In this document: in pieces, positions 33,280 to 42,611 of the stretch | Layout: each line of letters opens with the position of its first letter | Numbering within the stretch: position 1 is the stretch's first letter | NCBI RefSeq assembly: GCF_947503385.1 | Contig: NZ_CANNDO010000008.1 | Span: 62,001 to 126,000 of the forward strand | Direction: 5' to 3' | Length of the DNA stretch: 64,000 nucleotides | DNA from: an uncultured Tateyamaria sp. | Lineage (GTDB): Bacteria > Pseudomonadota > Alphaproteobacteria > Rhodobacterales > Rhodobacteraceae | The notes under the pieces: generated by a model | Databases searched by the model: none | Told to the model about the DNA's origin: nothing | Seen by the model: the letters and a program-made list of their open reading frames with translations, nothing else | Program-made: the position numbers and the translations under genes

Positions 33280-36177
33280 TTACGCTGTCCAGATTTTGCA
33301 GAGAGTCGCTTTGGTCTCTTGCATCTGGGTTACTGAATCATAGCCATAGGTCTGGGCCGTGTTGGTGGATTCACCAAGCACGTATGGATCGGCACCCTCG
33401 GGATATTTCGAGCGTTGATCCTCACCCTGGAAATGACCGCCAAAGTGGAAGGGCATAAAGGCCACGCCTTCGCCCACCCGGTTGGTGACCATCGCCATAA
33501 CCTTGACCTTGCCGCCTTCGGGCCCTTCGACCCAGACCTGTGTGCCGTCCCGCACGCCCAAATTGTTGGCGTCACGCGGGTTGATCTCGACAAACATGTC
33601 CTGTTGCAGTTCGGCCAGCCACGGGTTGGACCGGGTTTCGTCCCCGCCGCCCTCATATTCGACCAGACGGCCAGAGGTGAGGATGATCGGGTAGTCCTTC
33701 GAAAAGTCCTGCTTTTGGATCGACGCATACATCGTCGGCAGGCGATAGAACTTCCGGTCTTCGTAGGTGGGGTAGTCAGCCACAAGGTCCCTGCGATTGG
33801 TATACAGGGGCTCGCGGTGGACAGGCACCGGATCAGGGAAGGTCCACACAACCGCGCGGGCCTTGGCGTTCCCGAAGGGCGCACAGCCATGCTTGATCGC
33901 GACCCGCTGGATGCCGCCCGACAGGTCGGTCTTCCAGTTGGTCTTGGGACCCGCAACCGCATCAATCGCGGCGCGTTCGTCGTCCGTCAGATCACCGTCC
34001 CAGCCCAGATCCATCAGCATCTGCATCGTGAATTCAGGGTATCCATCCTGAATTTCCGATCCGACACTGTAGACCCCTTCGGCCAGCAGGTTGTCGCCGT
34101 CCCGTTCCACGCCGAAACGCGCGCGGAAGGTCAGACCACCCTCGGCCACGGGTTTCGACATGTCATAAAGGTTCGGCGTGCCCGGGTGGTTCATCTCGGG
34201 CGTGCCCCAGCTGGGCCATGGCAGACCGTAATAATCGCCATCTGCGGGGCCACCAATGGCCTGCAACGTGGTGCGATCAAACGTGTGCTGGTTCGCCATG
34301 TGCTTCTTGATCCGCTCAGGGCTCTGGCCGGTGTAACCCACCGTCCACATGCCCCGGTTGATCTCGCGCAGCGTGTCCTCCGGCTCGGGCGTCAGGCCGT
34401 CTTCTTCCAGCTTGATGTTGCGGAAGATACGGTCGTGGAACCCGAACTTTTGGGCGAACAGGGCAATGATCTCTTCGTCCCGCTTGGATTCAAACAGGGG
34501 ATCAATGACCTTTTCGCGCCACTGGATCGACCGGTTCGACGCCGTGACAGAACCACGCGTTTCGAACTGGGTACAGGCCGGCAGCAGGTACACACCGTCC
34601 GTGCGGTCATGCAGCACGGCAGACACGGTCGGGAAGGGGTCGATGACAACCAGCATATCCAGCTGTTCCATCGCCTTCTTCATTTCGACCATGCGGGTTT
34701 GCGAGTTGGGCGCGTGGCCCCACAGAACCATGGCGCGGACCTTGTTGGGCTGATCCGTGTTCTCCGGGTCTTCCAACACACCGTCGATCCAGCGCGACAC
34801 CGGAATACCGGTGAGGTTCTGAAGCGACTTTTCCTTGCCATCAGTGCCGGTGACCTTGTCAAACTGACCGGCCAGCCATTCGGAGTCCTCACCCCAAACG
34901 CGACCCCAGTGGCCCCATGCGCCTGCCGACAGACCGTAGTAGCCGGGCAGCGTGTGGGACAGAACACCAAGGTCCGTCGCGCCTTGTACGTTGTCGTGGC
35001 CGCGGAAGATGTTGGTGCCGCCACCGCTGGTGCCCATGTTGCCAAGGGCAAGCTGAAGCACACAATAGGCACGGGTGTTGTTGTTGCCGTTGGTGTGCTG
35101 CGTGCCACCCATGCACCAGATCACGGTGCCGGGGCGGTTGTTGGCCAGCGTCCGCGCAACCCGCTTGAGTTGGCTTCCGGGGGCACCGGTGACGCGCTCC
35201 ACCTCTTCGGGTGTCCACTTGGCCACTTCTTCCTTGATCTGGTCCATGCCCCAGACGCGGGTGCGGATGAATTCCTGATCCTCCCACCCGTTGTCGAAGA
35301 TGTGCCACAGGATACCCCAGACCAGCGCCACGTCGGAACCGGGACGGAACCGCACATATTCGTCCGCGTGGGCCGCCGTGCGGGTAAAGCGCGGGTCACA
35401 CACGATGACGGGGGCGTTGTTCTGCTCTTTGGCGCGCAGCAGGTGCAGCAGGGACACGGGGTGTGCCTCAGCCGGGTTGCCGCCGATGATAAAGATCGCC
35501 TTGGAGTTATGGATGTCATTGTAGCTGTTGGTCATGGCGCCGTAGCCCCATGTGTTCGCAACACCCGCAACAGTGGTCGAGTGACAGATCCGCGCCTGAT
35601 GATCCACGTTGTTCGTGCCCCAATAGGCGGCGAACTTGCGGAACAGGTAGGCCTGTTCGTTGTTGTGCTTGGCCGAACCCAGCCAATAGACGCTGTCCGG
35701 GCCGCTTTCGTCCCGGATGTTCATCATGCCGCCGCCGATCTCGTCGATCGCCTGCTCCCATGAGACGCGCTTCCACTCACCACCCTCTTTCTTCATCGGG
35801 TATTTGAGGCGGCGTTCCCCATGGGCGTGCTCGCGAACAGCGGCCCCCTTGGCGCAATGCGCACCCAGGTTGAACGGGCTGTCCCAGCCGGGTTCCTGAC
35901 CCGTCCAGACACCGTCCTGCACCTCGGCCACGACCGTACAGCCGACCGAGCAGTGCGTGCACACCGTCTTTTTCAAATCCACTTTGCCCGCTGCTGCCGT
36001 GGCAGCATTGGCCTGGGTGACGGTTCCGCCCGTGGCGGCAATGGCCGACAGGCCCCCAATCACCAGTCCCGATCCGCGCAGGAATGCGCGCCGGTCTACC
36101 GAAGCGTTTGCCGCCTCGGTCAGGATACTTGTCCGCTGGGGGCGTCGCGCAACCCCGTTGGTCTTTTTCCTAAGCAT
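33280..36177 (-). CDS. fdhA: Formate dehydrogenase catalytic (alpha) subunit, Cys-type, Tat-exported
   Basis: Protein of 965 residues that oxidises formate to CO2 at a bis-pterin Mo or W site. A twin-arginine signal (DRRAFLRGSG) directs it to the periplasm. The N-terminal [4Fe-4S] site is Cys73, Cys76, Cys80 and Cys108. The active-site residue is Cys198 followed by His199 in ARICHSTTVAG; there is no in-frame TGA, so it is not a selenoprotein. The C-terminal molydopterin-dinucleotide domain ends at KATLCKIWTA. The start at 36177 has a GGAGAGGA site. The tungstate transporter nearby hints at tungsten use. Confidence 0.96.
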   Translation of the reverse strand: MLRKKTNGVARRPQRTSILTEAANASVDRRAFLRGSGLVIGGLSAIAATGGTVTQANAATAAAGKVDLKKTVCTHCSVGCTVVAEVQDGVWTGQEPGWDSPFNLGAHCAKGAAVREHAHGERRLKYPMKKEGGEWKRVSWEQAIDEIGGGMMNIRDESGPDSVYWLGSAKHNNEQAYLFRKFAAYWGTNNVDHQARICHSTTVAGVANTWGYGAMTNSYNDIHNSKAIFIIGGNPAEAHPVSLLHLLRAKEQNNAPVIVCDPRFTRTAAHADEYVRFRPGSDVALVWGILWHIFDNGWEDQEFIRTRVWGMDQIKEEVAKWTPEEVERVTGAPGSQLKRVARTLANNRPGTVIWCMGGTQHTNGNNNTRAYCVLQLALGNMGTSGGGTNIFRGHDNVQGATDLGVLSHTLPGYYGLSAGAWGHWGRVWGEDSEWLAGQFDKVTGTDGKEKSLQNLTGIPVSRWIDGVLEDPENTDQPNKVRAMVLWGHAPNSQTRMVEMKKAMEQLDMLVVIDPFPTVSAVLHDRTDGVYLLPACTQFETRGSVTASNRSIQWREKVIDPLFESKRDEEIIALFAQKFGFHDRIFRNIKLEEDGLTPEPEDTLREINRGMWTVGYTGQSPERIKKHMANQHTFDRTTLQAIGGPADGDYYGLPWPSWGTPEMNHPGTPNLYDMSKPVAEGGLTFRARFGVERDGDNLLAEGVYSVGSEIQDGYPEFTMQMLMDLGWDGDLTDDERAAIDAVAGPKTNWKTDLSGGIQRVAIKHGCAPFGNAKARAVVWTFPDPVPVHREPLYTNRRDLVADYPTYEDRKFYRLPTMYASIQKQDFSKDYPIILTSGRLVEYEGGGDETRSNPWLAELQQDMFVEINPRDANNLGVRDGTQVWVEGPEGGKVKVMAMVTNRVGEGVAFMPFHFGGHFQGEDQRSKYPEGADPYVLGESTNTAQTYGYDSVTQMQETKATLCKIWTA

Positions 36178-36324
36178 GTTTGCTTCCTCTCCCTTGCTTG
36201 CCATCGTTCCCGAATGGCTCGCTTGGTCTCTCATGGTTCTCAGCAGTCGGGCGTCACGCAACCAGTCGCTGATCCCCTGCCCCGTCCGGGGTCATTCCCG
36301 GGCGTTGCATCCTTTGTGTGCACC

Positions 36325-36513
36325 TCAGAACTTGGCGCTTTCAAAATACGCGCGGGTGTGCGCGGTATCCTGCATCTTCTCCGAGGTCAGGTCCGGCTCT
36401 GCCGCGGCCTGCGCCCCGCCTGCCGTTGCAACCGCCACCGCTGCTGCGGGGGCTGCCGTTCCGGCCAGCTTCAGAAAGTCGCGGCGCGATGCACCATCTT
36501 CTTTCCTGCTCAT
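36325..36513 (-). CDS. Formate dehydrogenase region Tat-signal small protein
   Basis: Protein of 62 residues beginning MSRKEDGASRRDFLKLAGTA, a twin-arginine signal, followed by an alanine-rich stretch and a short tail ending in HTRAYFESAKF. It belongs to the small Tat-target family found beside formate dehydrogenase genes; its role is not established, but a subunit or maturation function is assumed. It lies between the TorD-like chaperone and the alpha subunit. Confidence 0.9.
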   Translation of the reverse strand: MSRKEDGASRRDFLKLAGTAAPAAAVAVATAGGAQAAAEPDLTSEKMQDTAHTRAYFESAKF

Positions 36514-36567
36514 GCGATCGTCTCCTCTCGCTGCTCAAGGCCGGGTTGCCCCGACCGGTTTGACGCC

Positions 36568-37191
36568 TCAGTCGGCGCCGCTCATCCGGAAGGCTTCCGC
36601 CTCCACGGACATGAAGATTTTGCCGACCGTGCCCACGGGGCTGTAAAAGACGGATGTCTTTGCCTCCTCCAGATCGGTAAAGAAATGCCCGGCCCACGGG
36701 CCGATATGCTTGTTGAAGAACGTCTTTTGCGCCGTCACATCCGCAGGGGTACCGAACCGGCCCACGATCATCGCGGCCATCATCTCCATCAGGCTGGCAA
36801 TGCTGTCTTCGGGCTCGAACACGGTCTCTGACCGCTGCATCCCGATCCGGCCCATGTCCTGCCGCAGGACCGCCAGCGGCTTTTCGTTCAGGAACCCGGT
36901 CAGGTAGTAGCTGGCAAAGGGCAGCAGCTCGCCCCGGCCCAAACCGATGAACAGCTTGTTGAACTCCGATTCCGCCGCCTTGGGCTTGGTCACCTTGGCC
37001 AGTCTGGCCAGCGTGCCAATGGCCTGTCCCAGCTCGGTGTCGTCACCTGACAGCCCTGCCGTCTGCGCCAGAAGCATCTCGTCCGGCGGCCCGGCCAGCA
37101 ACGCACCAAGGAAGTTGTAAAGATCGGCGCGGGCGCGATCCATATCGGTGATCGTGGTGTCTTCGGCGGCTGTCACTGTCTTGTCTTCCAT
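36568..37191 (-). CDS. TorD/DmsD-family molybdoenzyme chaperone
   Basis: Protein of 207 residues, all-helical, of the TorD (cytoplasmic chaperone) family. The typical ELLPFASYYLTGFLNEKPLA segment and a later EPEDSIASLMEMMAAMI match the family. Such chaperones bind the Tat signal and help cofactor insertion into the catalytic subunit. Its ATG overlaps the stop of the DUF3306 gene (TAATG), indicating coupling. Confidence 0.92.
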   Translation of the reverse strand: MEDKTVTAAEDTTITDMDRARADLYNFLGALLAGPPDEMLLAQTAGLSGDDTELGQAIGTLARLAKVTKPKAAESEFNKLFIGLGRGELLPFASYYLTGFLNEKPLAVLRQDMGRIGMQRSETVFEPEDSIASLMEMMAAMIVGRFGTPADVTAQKTFFNKHIGPWAGHFFTDLEEAKTSVFYSPVGTVGKIFMSVEAEAFRMSGAD

Positions 37192-37739
37192 TAGCTCATG
37201 TCGAATGCGAACCGCATCCGGCGCTGCGGCATTGCGGGCGCTTCGGGTTCCGGTTCCGGCAAGGGGGTCGGTTCGGCAGCCGCGATCAGCGGGGCCTCTT
37301 CTTCTTCGTCTGCGAATTCTTCGGCGGGGGCCTCTTCGGTATCCTCATCGGCCTCTTCATCCTCAAGGAACGCTGTCACCATGCCTTTGCCGACCTGATA
37401 GACGGTCTGCATGTTCTCGATCACCGTGGCCGCATCGGTGTAATCCTCACCGTAATCCACCAGCCCATCCAGATTGGCGAGCATCGGGTTCAGCCGCCAC
37501 ATCCGGCGCAGCGCGCGGGTCTTGAGCCGTTGCGGCAACTCTTGCCTGAGAAAGTCCCGGATGGCCTCCGGGCTGTCCAGCGCCTCCGGCTCGGGCAGGT
37601 TCAACTCGGCCAGAATCTCGTCATCGGGCCGCTCGTCGCGCCTGGCCAATTCGGCCTCGGCCACGCGCGCCTCCACGGCCTGCGCTTCGGCTTCAACCCC
37701 GGCACGCCGCCGGGACCAGAAATCACGCCCCTCGCTCAA
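37191..37739 (-). CDS. DUF3306 protein, formate dehydrogenase accessory
   Basis: Protein of 182 residues. It begins with the family motif SEGRDFWSRRRAGV and ends in a long acidic, proline-rich tail (EEFADEEEEAPLIAAAEPTP). The start is a TTG at 37739 that overlaps the TGA of the DUF3305 gene, with GGAGG 8-9 bases upstream; longer ATG-based frames run back into the DUF3305 gene. It probably has an FDH assembly role, but the function is unknown. Confidence 0.88.
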   Translation of the reverse strand: MSEGRDFWSRRRAGVEAEAQAVEARVAEAELARRDERPDDEILAELNLPEPEALDSPEAIRDFLRQELPQRLKTRALRRMWRLNPMLANLDGLVDYGEDYTDAATVIENMQTVYQVGKGMVTAFLEDEEADEDTEEAPAEEFADEEEEAPLIAAAEPTPLPEPEPEAPAMPQRRMRFAFDMS

Positions 37740-38299
37740 TGCACCCGCCTCCGCTGCCGCGCAGGCGACGCATAGATATCCGCCGCCGATGAAATCCGCG
37801 GATCGCCAATCCCGTCTTGCGTCAGATCGATGCGCTTCTTGTCGCGCTTGCGCTTGATGAACACTTCGTCCTCGTGAAAGGCGCTGACAAAGCCCTGCAC
37901 CCACGCCATCAGCCCGGGCGGCATCGGGACCTTTTCCACGATCTCCTCGCCGCTGTCGGTGTAATCCTGCGCCTCATAGGGCGACGCGGTGACCAGCAGA
38001 ACATCCAGCGGCTGATCCCCCTCGCCGTCCCGCATGATCACGTAGATCGACGGAACCTCGGCGGACAACCCATGCAGATACGCCTCCGTCTCGGCCCCGT
38101 GCAGGTCCAGCGGCAACGTGGCGGCGTGGTATTCCACGGCCTCCCCCTCGCGGCGCAGCTCCTGCCAATCGGCAAGCCCTGCACCCGGCAGCACGGCAAC
38201 CGCCTTCCAGCTGTGCGTGGCCCAACGGGTCACGCCCGGCAGGCGCCGCAACACGACGCCCAAAGGCATTGTTTGATACTGGTCGGGGTTACGGATCAC
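37736..38299 (-). CDS. DUF3305 protein, formate dehydrogenase accessory
   Basis: Protein of 187 residues of the DUF3305 family (MPLGVVLRRLPGVTRWATHS, then WKAVAVLPGA). It starts at GTG 38299 after a GGGAGG site and is first in the long minus-strand formate dehydrogenase operon. It overlaps DUF3306 by 4 bp. The pair is regularly found with formate dehydrogenases; no activity is known. Confidence 0.88.
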   Translation of the reverse strand: MIRNPDQYQTMPLGVVLRRLPGVTRWATHSWKAVAVLPGAGLADWQELRREGEAVEYHAATLPLDLHGAETEAYLHGLSAEVPSIYVIMRDGEGDQPLDVLLVTASPYEAQDYTDSGEEIVEKVPMPPGLMAWVQGFVSAFHEDEVFIKRKRDKKRIDLTQDGIGDPRISSAADIYASPARQRRRVH

Positions 38300-38630
38300 C
38301 CTATGTCCTCCCTTGGTGTTATCAAACTGCCAAAAATTTCATCCTCAAAGCGGCTTGTTCAGGATTTGTCGCTTCGCACCTACCCAAAGGCAATTTGGCC
38401 AGCCTGTCTGAGGCCGCAGGTCATGTAGGGACGAAATGTCCATCACGACTATTTCAGTCGGGAATACATCCGCATACCGAATCGCGAATCACCACATGCC
38501 CACCCGGGCAATTCCAGCCCGCAACCGAACCGTAAAACGGTTTGTGAAGCGGTCCGAATCATGTCTAGGCTGCCGCAGCTACACGGGCGACGAAGGACCA
38601 AGAAAGGCCCTTCAGACGGGGGAGACGAAC
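38300..38630. promoter_or_regulatory. Divergent promoter region of the formate dehydrogenase locus
   Basis: No gene is supported in these 331 bases. They contain two short inverted repeats, CGACT-ATTTC-AGTCG (38446-38460) and AACCGT-AAA-ACGGTT (38528-38542), that could be operators for the divergent DUF3305 operon and the iron-sulfur protein gene. The regulator cannot be named from sequence. Confidence 0.5.
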
Positions 38631-40577
38631 GTGGTCAAATCATTGATAACATGCGATTGTTTGGGAACCCAGACCATCGACGCCGAAGGGCTGTCCAACG
38701 CCACCGGACTGGACGTCCGCCCCCCCTGCTCTGCCCTCTGCACCACGCAGATCAACATCGCGCAGGCCGCCCTCGCCGACCCCGATGCCGTTTTTTGCTG
38801 CACCCAAGAAGCCCGCCTGTTCGAAGAGCTGGCAGAGGGTCTGGACCGCCCCGCACCCCCTACGCTGGACCTGCGCGACCGCGCCGGGTGGAGCGCGGAT
38901 GACACCCTAAAACTGCCCAAAATGTCCGCACTCATCGCAGACGCCATGCTGCCCGCCGATGCGGAAAAGACGCTGGATGTGGTCAGTGAGGGGCTGTGCC
39001 TGATCCTTGGGCCTGCCGCTGTGGCGCTCGACGCCGCCGAACAGCTCAAGGATCATTTGGGTGTCACCGTCCTGCTGTCCGACGCCGCCGACATCCCCGA
39101 CACCCGCGCCTATGACGTGGTGGTTGGGCGCTTGCGCCGCGCCGCCGGTGCGTTTGGCCAGTTCGACGTGGTGATCGACGCCCTGCAACAGATTGAACCG
39201 GGCGGGCGCGGCGCGTTTACGCTCACCGATCCGCGCGACGGGGCACTGTCGCAATGCGACATCATCCTTGATCTGCGGGGCGACACGGCGCTGTTTCCCG
39301 CGCCGGAAAAACGCGACGGCTATCTGCGGGCCGACCCCGGCCATGCGCCCGGTGTCGCGGCTGCGATCATGGCCGCGTCGCACCTGACCGGCACGTTCGA
39401 AAAGACGCTCTATGTCAAAACCGCGCCCCTGCTCTGCGCCCATTCGCGCGCCGAACAGACCGGCTGCACCAACTGCCTCGACCTGTGTCCGACGGGGGCG
39501 ATTACTTCTGCGGGCGAACATGTGAGCACCGACCCGATGATCTGCGCGGGTTGCGGGGCGTGCTCTGCCGCCTGCCCATCGGGTGCTATCACCTATGATG
39601 CACCCGCGGTGGACCTGACCATGCGGCGCGTCCAGACGATGGCCAAAGCGTTCCTCGACGCGGGCGGCACCGCGCCCCGCCTGCTGGTCCACAACGCCCA
39701 CGGAGCCGAGATGGTGCGCCTGAGCGCGCGCCACGGGCGCGGGTTGCCCGCTGACGTGATCCCGCTTGAGATGTCGGCCATCGGCGCCTTTGGCCATGCC
39801 GAGGCGGTCGCCGCCCTTGCCGCCGGGTTTGCACATGTCACCCTTTTGCCCGGCCCGACATCGGATATCCCCGCGTTAGAGACGCAGATTGCCCTCGCCA
39901 ATGCCATCGCAGGGGCGGGCAAGGTTGCGCTGCTCGACACACCCGACCCCGACGCGATGAGCGATGCGCTCTTTGCGGGCGAGGCCCCTGCCCCCGTTGC
40001 CCAGCCCGTTCGCCCCATGGGCACCCGCCGCCAGATCGCCCGCCAAGCCGCCAAAGCACTGCATCCAGACACCGACAGGATCGCGCTGCCGGACGGTGCG
40101 CCATACGGTGCGGTGGTCGTCGACACGGACGCCTGCACGCTTTGCCTGAGCTGCGTGTCGCTTTGCCCCTCCGGTGCGCTTGGCGACAACTCCGACAAAC
40201 CGCAACTGCGGTTTCAGGAGGACGCCTGCCTGCAATGCGGTCTGTGCGCCAATATCTGCCCCGAGGATGCCATCACCTACGCGCCCCGCCTTGACCTGAC
40301 CGACGCGGCGCTGACCCAGACCATCCTCAACGAGGAAGAGCCGTTTCCCTGCATCGAATGCGGGTCACTCTTTGGCTCCAAATCCGCCATCGACCGGATC
40401 ACCGACAAGCTCAAGGACCACGCCATGTTTGCCGGTGACAAACTGCGCATGATCCAGATGTGCGACAACTGCCGGGTAACGGCGCAGTTCCACGCGGACG
40501 ACAACCCGTTTCAGGGCGGCGAGCGCCCGCGCGTGCGCACCACCGACGACTACCTGTCAAAGCGGCGCGATCACTGA
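38631..40577 (+). CDS. Multi-cluster 4Fe-4S ferredoxin-type protein of the FDH locus
   Basis: Cytoplasmic protein of 648 residues. Start chosen at GTG 38631, with GGGGGAG upstream; the family begins near LITCDCLGTQ. It has an N-terminal Cys-containing region (CDCLGTQ, PPCSALCTTQ), then CTNCLDLCPTGAI with CAGCGACSAACPSG, and near the C-terminus CTLCLSCVSLCPSG with CLQCGLCANICPED plus CIECG. This suggests four cubane clusters and possibly more. It is divergent from the fdh operon and ends convergent with a cytochrome gene, overlapping it by 7 bp. Possibly an electron donor or reductase for FDH or its maturation. Confidence 0.85.
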   Translation: MVKSLITCDCLGTQTIDAEGLSNATGLDVRPPCSALCTTQINIAQAALADPDAVFCCTQEARLFEELAEGLDRPAPPTLDLRDRAGWSADDTLKLPKMSALIADAMLPADAEKTLDVVSEGLCLILGPAAVALDAAEQLKDHLGVTVLLSDAADIPDTRAYDVVVGRLRRAAGAFGQFDVVIDALQQIEPGGRGAFTLTDPRDGALSQCDIILDLRGDTALFPAPEKRDGYLRADPGHAPGVAAAIMAASHLTGTFEKTLYVKTAPLLCAHSRAEQTGCTNCLDLCPTGAITSAGEHVSTDPMICAGCGACSAACPSGAITYDAPAVDLTMRRVQTMAKAFLDAGGTAPRLLVHNAHGAEMVRLSARHGRGLPADVIPLEMSAIGAFGHAEAVAALAAGFAHVTLLPGPTSDIPALETQIALANAIAGAGKVALLDTPDPDAMSDALFAGEAPAPVAQPVRPMGTRRQIARQAAKALHPDTDRIALPDGAPYGAVVVDTDACTLCLSCVSLCPSGALGDNSDKPQLRFQEDACLQCGLCANICPEDAITYAPRLDLTDAALTQTILNEEEPFPCIECGSLFGSKSAIDRITDKLKDHAMFAGDKLRMIQMCDNCRVTAQFHADDNPFQGGERPRVRTTDDYLSKRRDH

Positions 40578-41302
40578 TGCTCCAGCGGTTTGCCCAGATC
40601 GGCCGGGGCCAGCGCGGCCACGTAGGCCAGAATCGCCTCAAGATCGTCGAGCGTCAGTTCGATCGGGGCGATGGGCGACGGGCGGTCGATGGGAAACGGG
40701 TCCGTGACCCCTTCGAGCTGGGTAAAGGCCGCGTGCGGTTTCAGGAAATAGAACCCGGCAAAGCGCGATTCCCAATCCTCGAACCCGCGCATCACGAAAA
40801 AGCTGGGGGTGGAGCCGATGCCAAAACCGCCCCTGCCCCGCTCGGTCACGTGGCAGCGCCCGCATTTGGCCCAGGACGCCTCTTGTCCCGCCACCGCATC
40901 GCCGGTCATCTCGACCTTGGCCACGACAACCTTTTGCACCTTGGGTTCGGTAAACAGCGCGTCGCCGTCCGGCGCAAAGCTCTGGATGGTGCGGCTGCCC
41001 ACCTGCGAGGTCAGCCACTCGGCAAAGCGTTGCGCCCCCTTGGTGTCACTGCGCAGGTCCAGATGCCACGTCTCGCCCAGCCCCGAAAACAGCGCGCGCC
41101 CCTCAGGCCCCAGCACCAGCTCGGCCTGTGCCGGGTCGTCGACAATTTCGACCCTAACTTGGGTTTTCAGCGAGAAACGCGGCGCGATATGCTTGATCAG
41201 ACCGCTTTCGACAAGGGCGGGCGCGGCATAGAATGCCACCCGCTTGTCATCGGCCATTGCCAAACCGGGCAACAGGGCCAAGATCAACACCAACACGCGC
41301 AT
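40571..41302 (-). CDS. Exported cytochrome c fused to a binding-protein-like domain
   Basis: Protein of 243 residues with a signal peptide (MRVLVLILALLPGLAMADDK). Residues about 22-125 resemble a shortened ModA/TupA-type binding protein (AFYAAPALVESGLIKHIAPR, later QRFAEWLTSQVGSRTIQSFA). The C-terminal part has a heme site AKCGRCHVTERG and ends in a helical cytochrome tail (LTLDDLEAILAYVAALAPAD). The heme is likely periplasmic. It is convergent with the iron-sulfur protein gene. Role unknown; electron transfer from formate dehydrogenase is plausible. Confidence 0.82.
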   Translation of the reverse strand: MRVLVLILALLPGLAMADDKRVAFYAAPALVESGLIKHIAPRFSLKTQVRVEIVDDPAQAELVLGPEGRALFSGLGETWHLDLRSDTKGAQRFAEWLTSQVGSRTIQSFAPDGDALFTEPKVQKVVVAKVEMTGDAVAGQEASWAKCGRCHVTERGRGGFGIGSTPSFFVMRGFEDWESRFAGFYFLKPHAAFTQLEGVTDPFPIDRPSPIAPIELTLDDLEAILAYVAALAPADLGKPLEHQ

Positions 41303-41360
41303 GACCGCAGCCTACGGCCCGTCCATGCGCCCCGTCAACGATAGGGAGGGCACAGGCCCA

Positions 41361-41552
41361 ATGAGCGACGATTTCAACATGTCCATGCGCAAGTTCCTGA
41401 AACAGGTCGGCGTCACCTCGCAACAGGCCATCGAAGAGGCTGTGCGCAACGCCGGACCCGGCGGCAAGACCTATGCGGTCAAGGCCGTCGTGACCATCGA
41501 AGAGCTCGACATGACCCACGAGGTCACGGGCACCATCACCGGTCAGGACTAG
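41361..41552 (+). CDS. DUF6494 family small protein
   Basis: Protein of 63 residues (MSDDFNMSMRKFLKQVGVTS at the N-terminus) of a small family found with mrp-type genes in Alphaproteobacteria. The start has AGGGAGGG upstream. It is first in an operon of four genes, 3 bp before the Mrp gene. Function unknown; a role in iron-sulfur or FDH maturation is inferred from neighbours only. Confidence 0.82.
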   Translation: MSDDFNMSMRKFLKQVGVTSQQAIEEAVRNAGPGGKTYAVKAVVTIEELDMTHEVTGTITGQD

Positions 41553-41555
41553 GGC

Positions 41556-42611
41556 GTGAGCAGAGAACAGGTACTTGAGGTCCTCAAGGGGATCGACGCG
41601 CCCGGCGGCGACATCGTGTCGACGGGCGTCATGCGGGCGCTGAATGTGGACGGCGGCAGCGTCCGCTTTGTGATGGAGATCAACCCGGCGCAGGCGTCAG
41701 CCTACGAAGGGGTCAAGGCGCAAGCCGAAACGGCATTGACCGCGCTGGACGGGATCGAGAACGTGGCGATTGTGCTGACCGGTCACACGGAAAAGGCACC
41801 CCCGCCCGACCTGAAACCGCAACGTCCCGCAGATCCGAAAGGGCCACAGAAGGTCCCCGGCATCGACCGCATTCTGGCGATTGCCTCCGGCAAAGGCGGC
41901 GTGGGCAAATCCACCGTGTCCGCAAATCTCGCCTGCGCGCTTGCGCAACAGGGGCGGCGCGTGGGGCTGCTTGATGCGGATGTCTATGGACCGTCGCAGC
42001 CGCGGATGCTGGGCGTGTCCGGGCGGCCCGCCTCACCCGATGGCAAAACCATCCTGCCCATGCGCAATCATGGCGTCACGATGATGTCCATCGGCCTGAT
42101 GATGAACGACGATCAGGCCGTTGTGTGGCGCGGGCCGATGCTGATGGGCGCGCTGCAACAGATGATGACCCAAGTGCAGTGGGGCGCGCTGGATGTGTTG
42201 ATCGTCGACCTGCCGCCGGGCACCGGTGACGTGCAGATGACGCTGGCGCAGAAATTCGTGGTGGACGGGGCCATTGTCGTCTCTACACCGCAGGATGTGG
42301 CCCTGTTGGACGCGCGTAAGGGTGTGGACATGTTCCAGCAATTGCACGTGCCCATCGTCGGCATGATCGAAAACATGAGCACGCATATCTGCTCCAATTG
42401 CGGGCACGAAGAGCACGTGTTTGGCCATGGCGGCGTCAAGGCCGAGGCCGAGAAACTGGGTGTACCCCTGCTGGCCGAAGTGCCGCTGGACCTGCAAATC
42501 CGGCTCGCCGCGGACGGCGGTGCCCCCATTGCCGTCAGCCAACCCGACAGCCCGCAGGCCAAAGCGTTCCAAGACGTGGCCGCCGGTCTGGTCGCACAGG
42601 GCGCGGCATGA
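41556..42611 (+). CDS. mrp: Mrp/NBP35 (ApbC) family iron-sulfur carrier ATPase
   Basis: Protein of 351 residues starting at GTG: an N-terminal MIP18-like domain (about 1-90), then a P-loop ATPase with the deviant Walker A GKGGVGKST and a CSNCG cluster motif near the C-terminus. ApbC/Mrp proteins bind and transfer [4Fe-4S] clusters to apo-enzymes. In this setting it is probably dedicated to the many iron-sulfur proteins of the formate dehydrogenase locus. It overlaps the next gene (ATGA). Confidence 0.94.
   Translation: MSREQVLEVLKGIDAPGGDIVSTGVMRALNVDGGSVRFVMEINPAQASAYEGVKAQAETALTALDGIENVAIVLTGHTEKAPPPDLKPQRPADPKGPQKVPGIDRILAIASGKGGVGKSTVSANLACALAQQGRRVGLLDADVYGPSQPRMLGVSGRPASPDGKTILPMRNHGVTMMSIGLMMNDDQAVVWRGPMLMGALQQMMTQVQWGALDVLIVDLPPGTGDVQMTLAQKFVVDGAIVVSTPQDVALLDARKGVDMFQQLHVPIVGMIENMSTHICSNCGHEEHVFGHGGVKAEAEKLGVPLLAEVPLDLQIRLAADGGAPIAVSQPDSPQAKAFQDVAAGLVAQGAA

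Noticed and set aside
33415-35763. 782-residue open frame opposite the formate dehydrogenase alpha subunit
   Set aside because: Low-complexity His/Val/Arg-rich composition and complete overlap with a well-supported gene; an antisense shadow.
33280-36177. Selenocysteine formate dehydrogenase
   Set aside because: The active-site position is a plain Cys codon (Cys198) and no in-frame TGA occurs.
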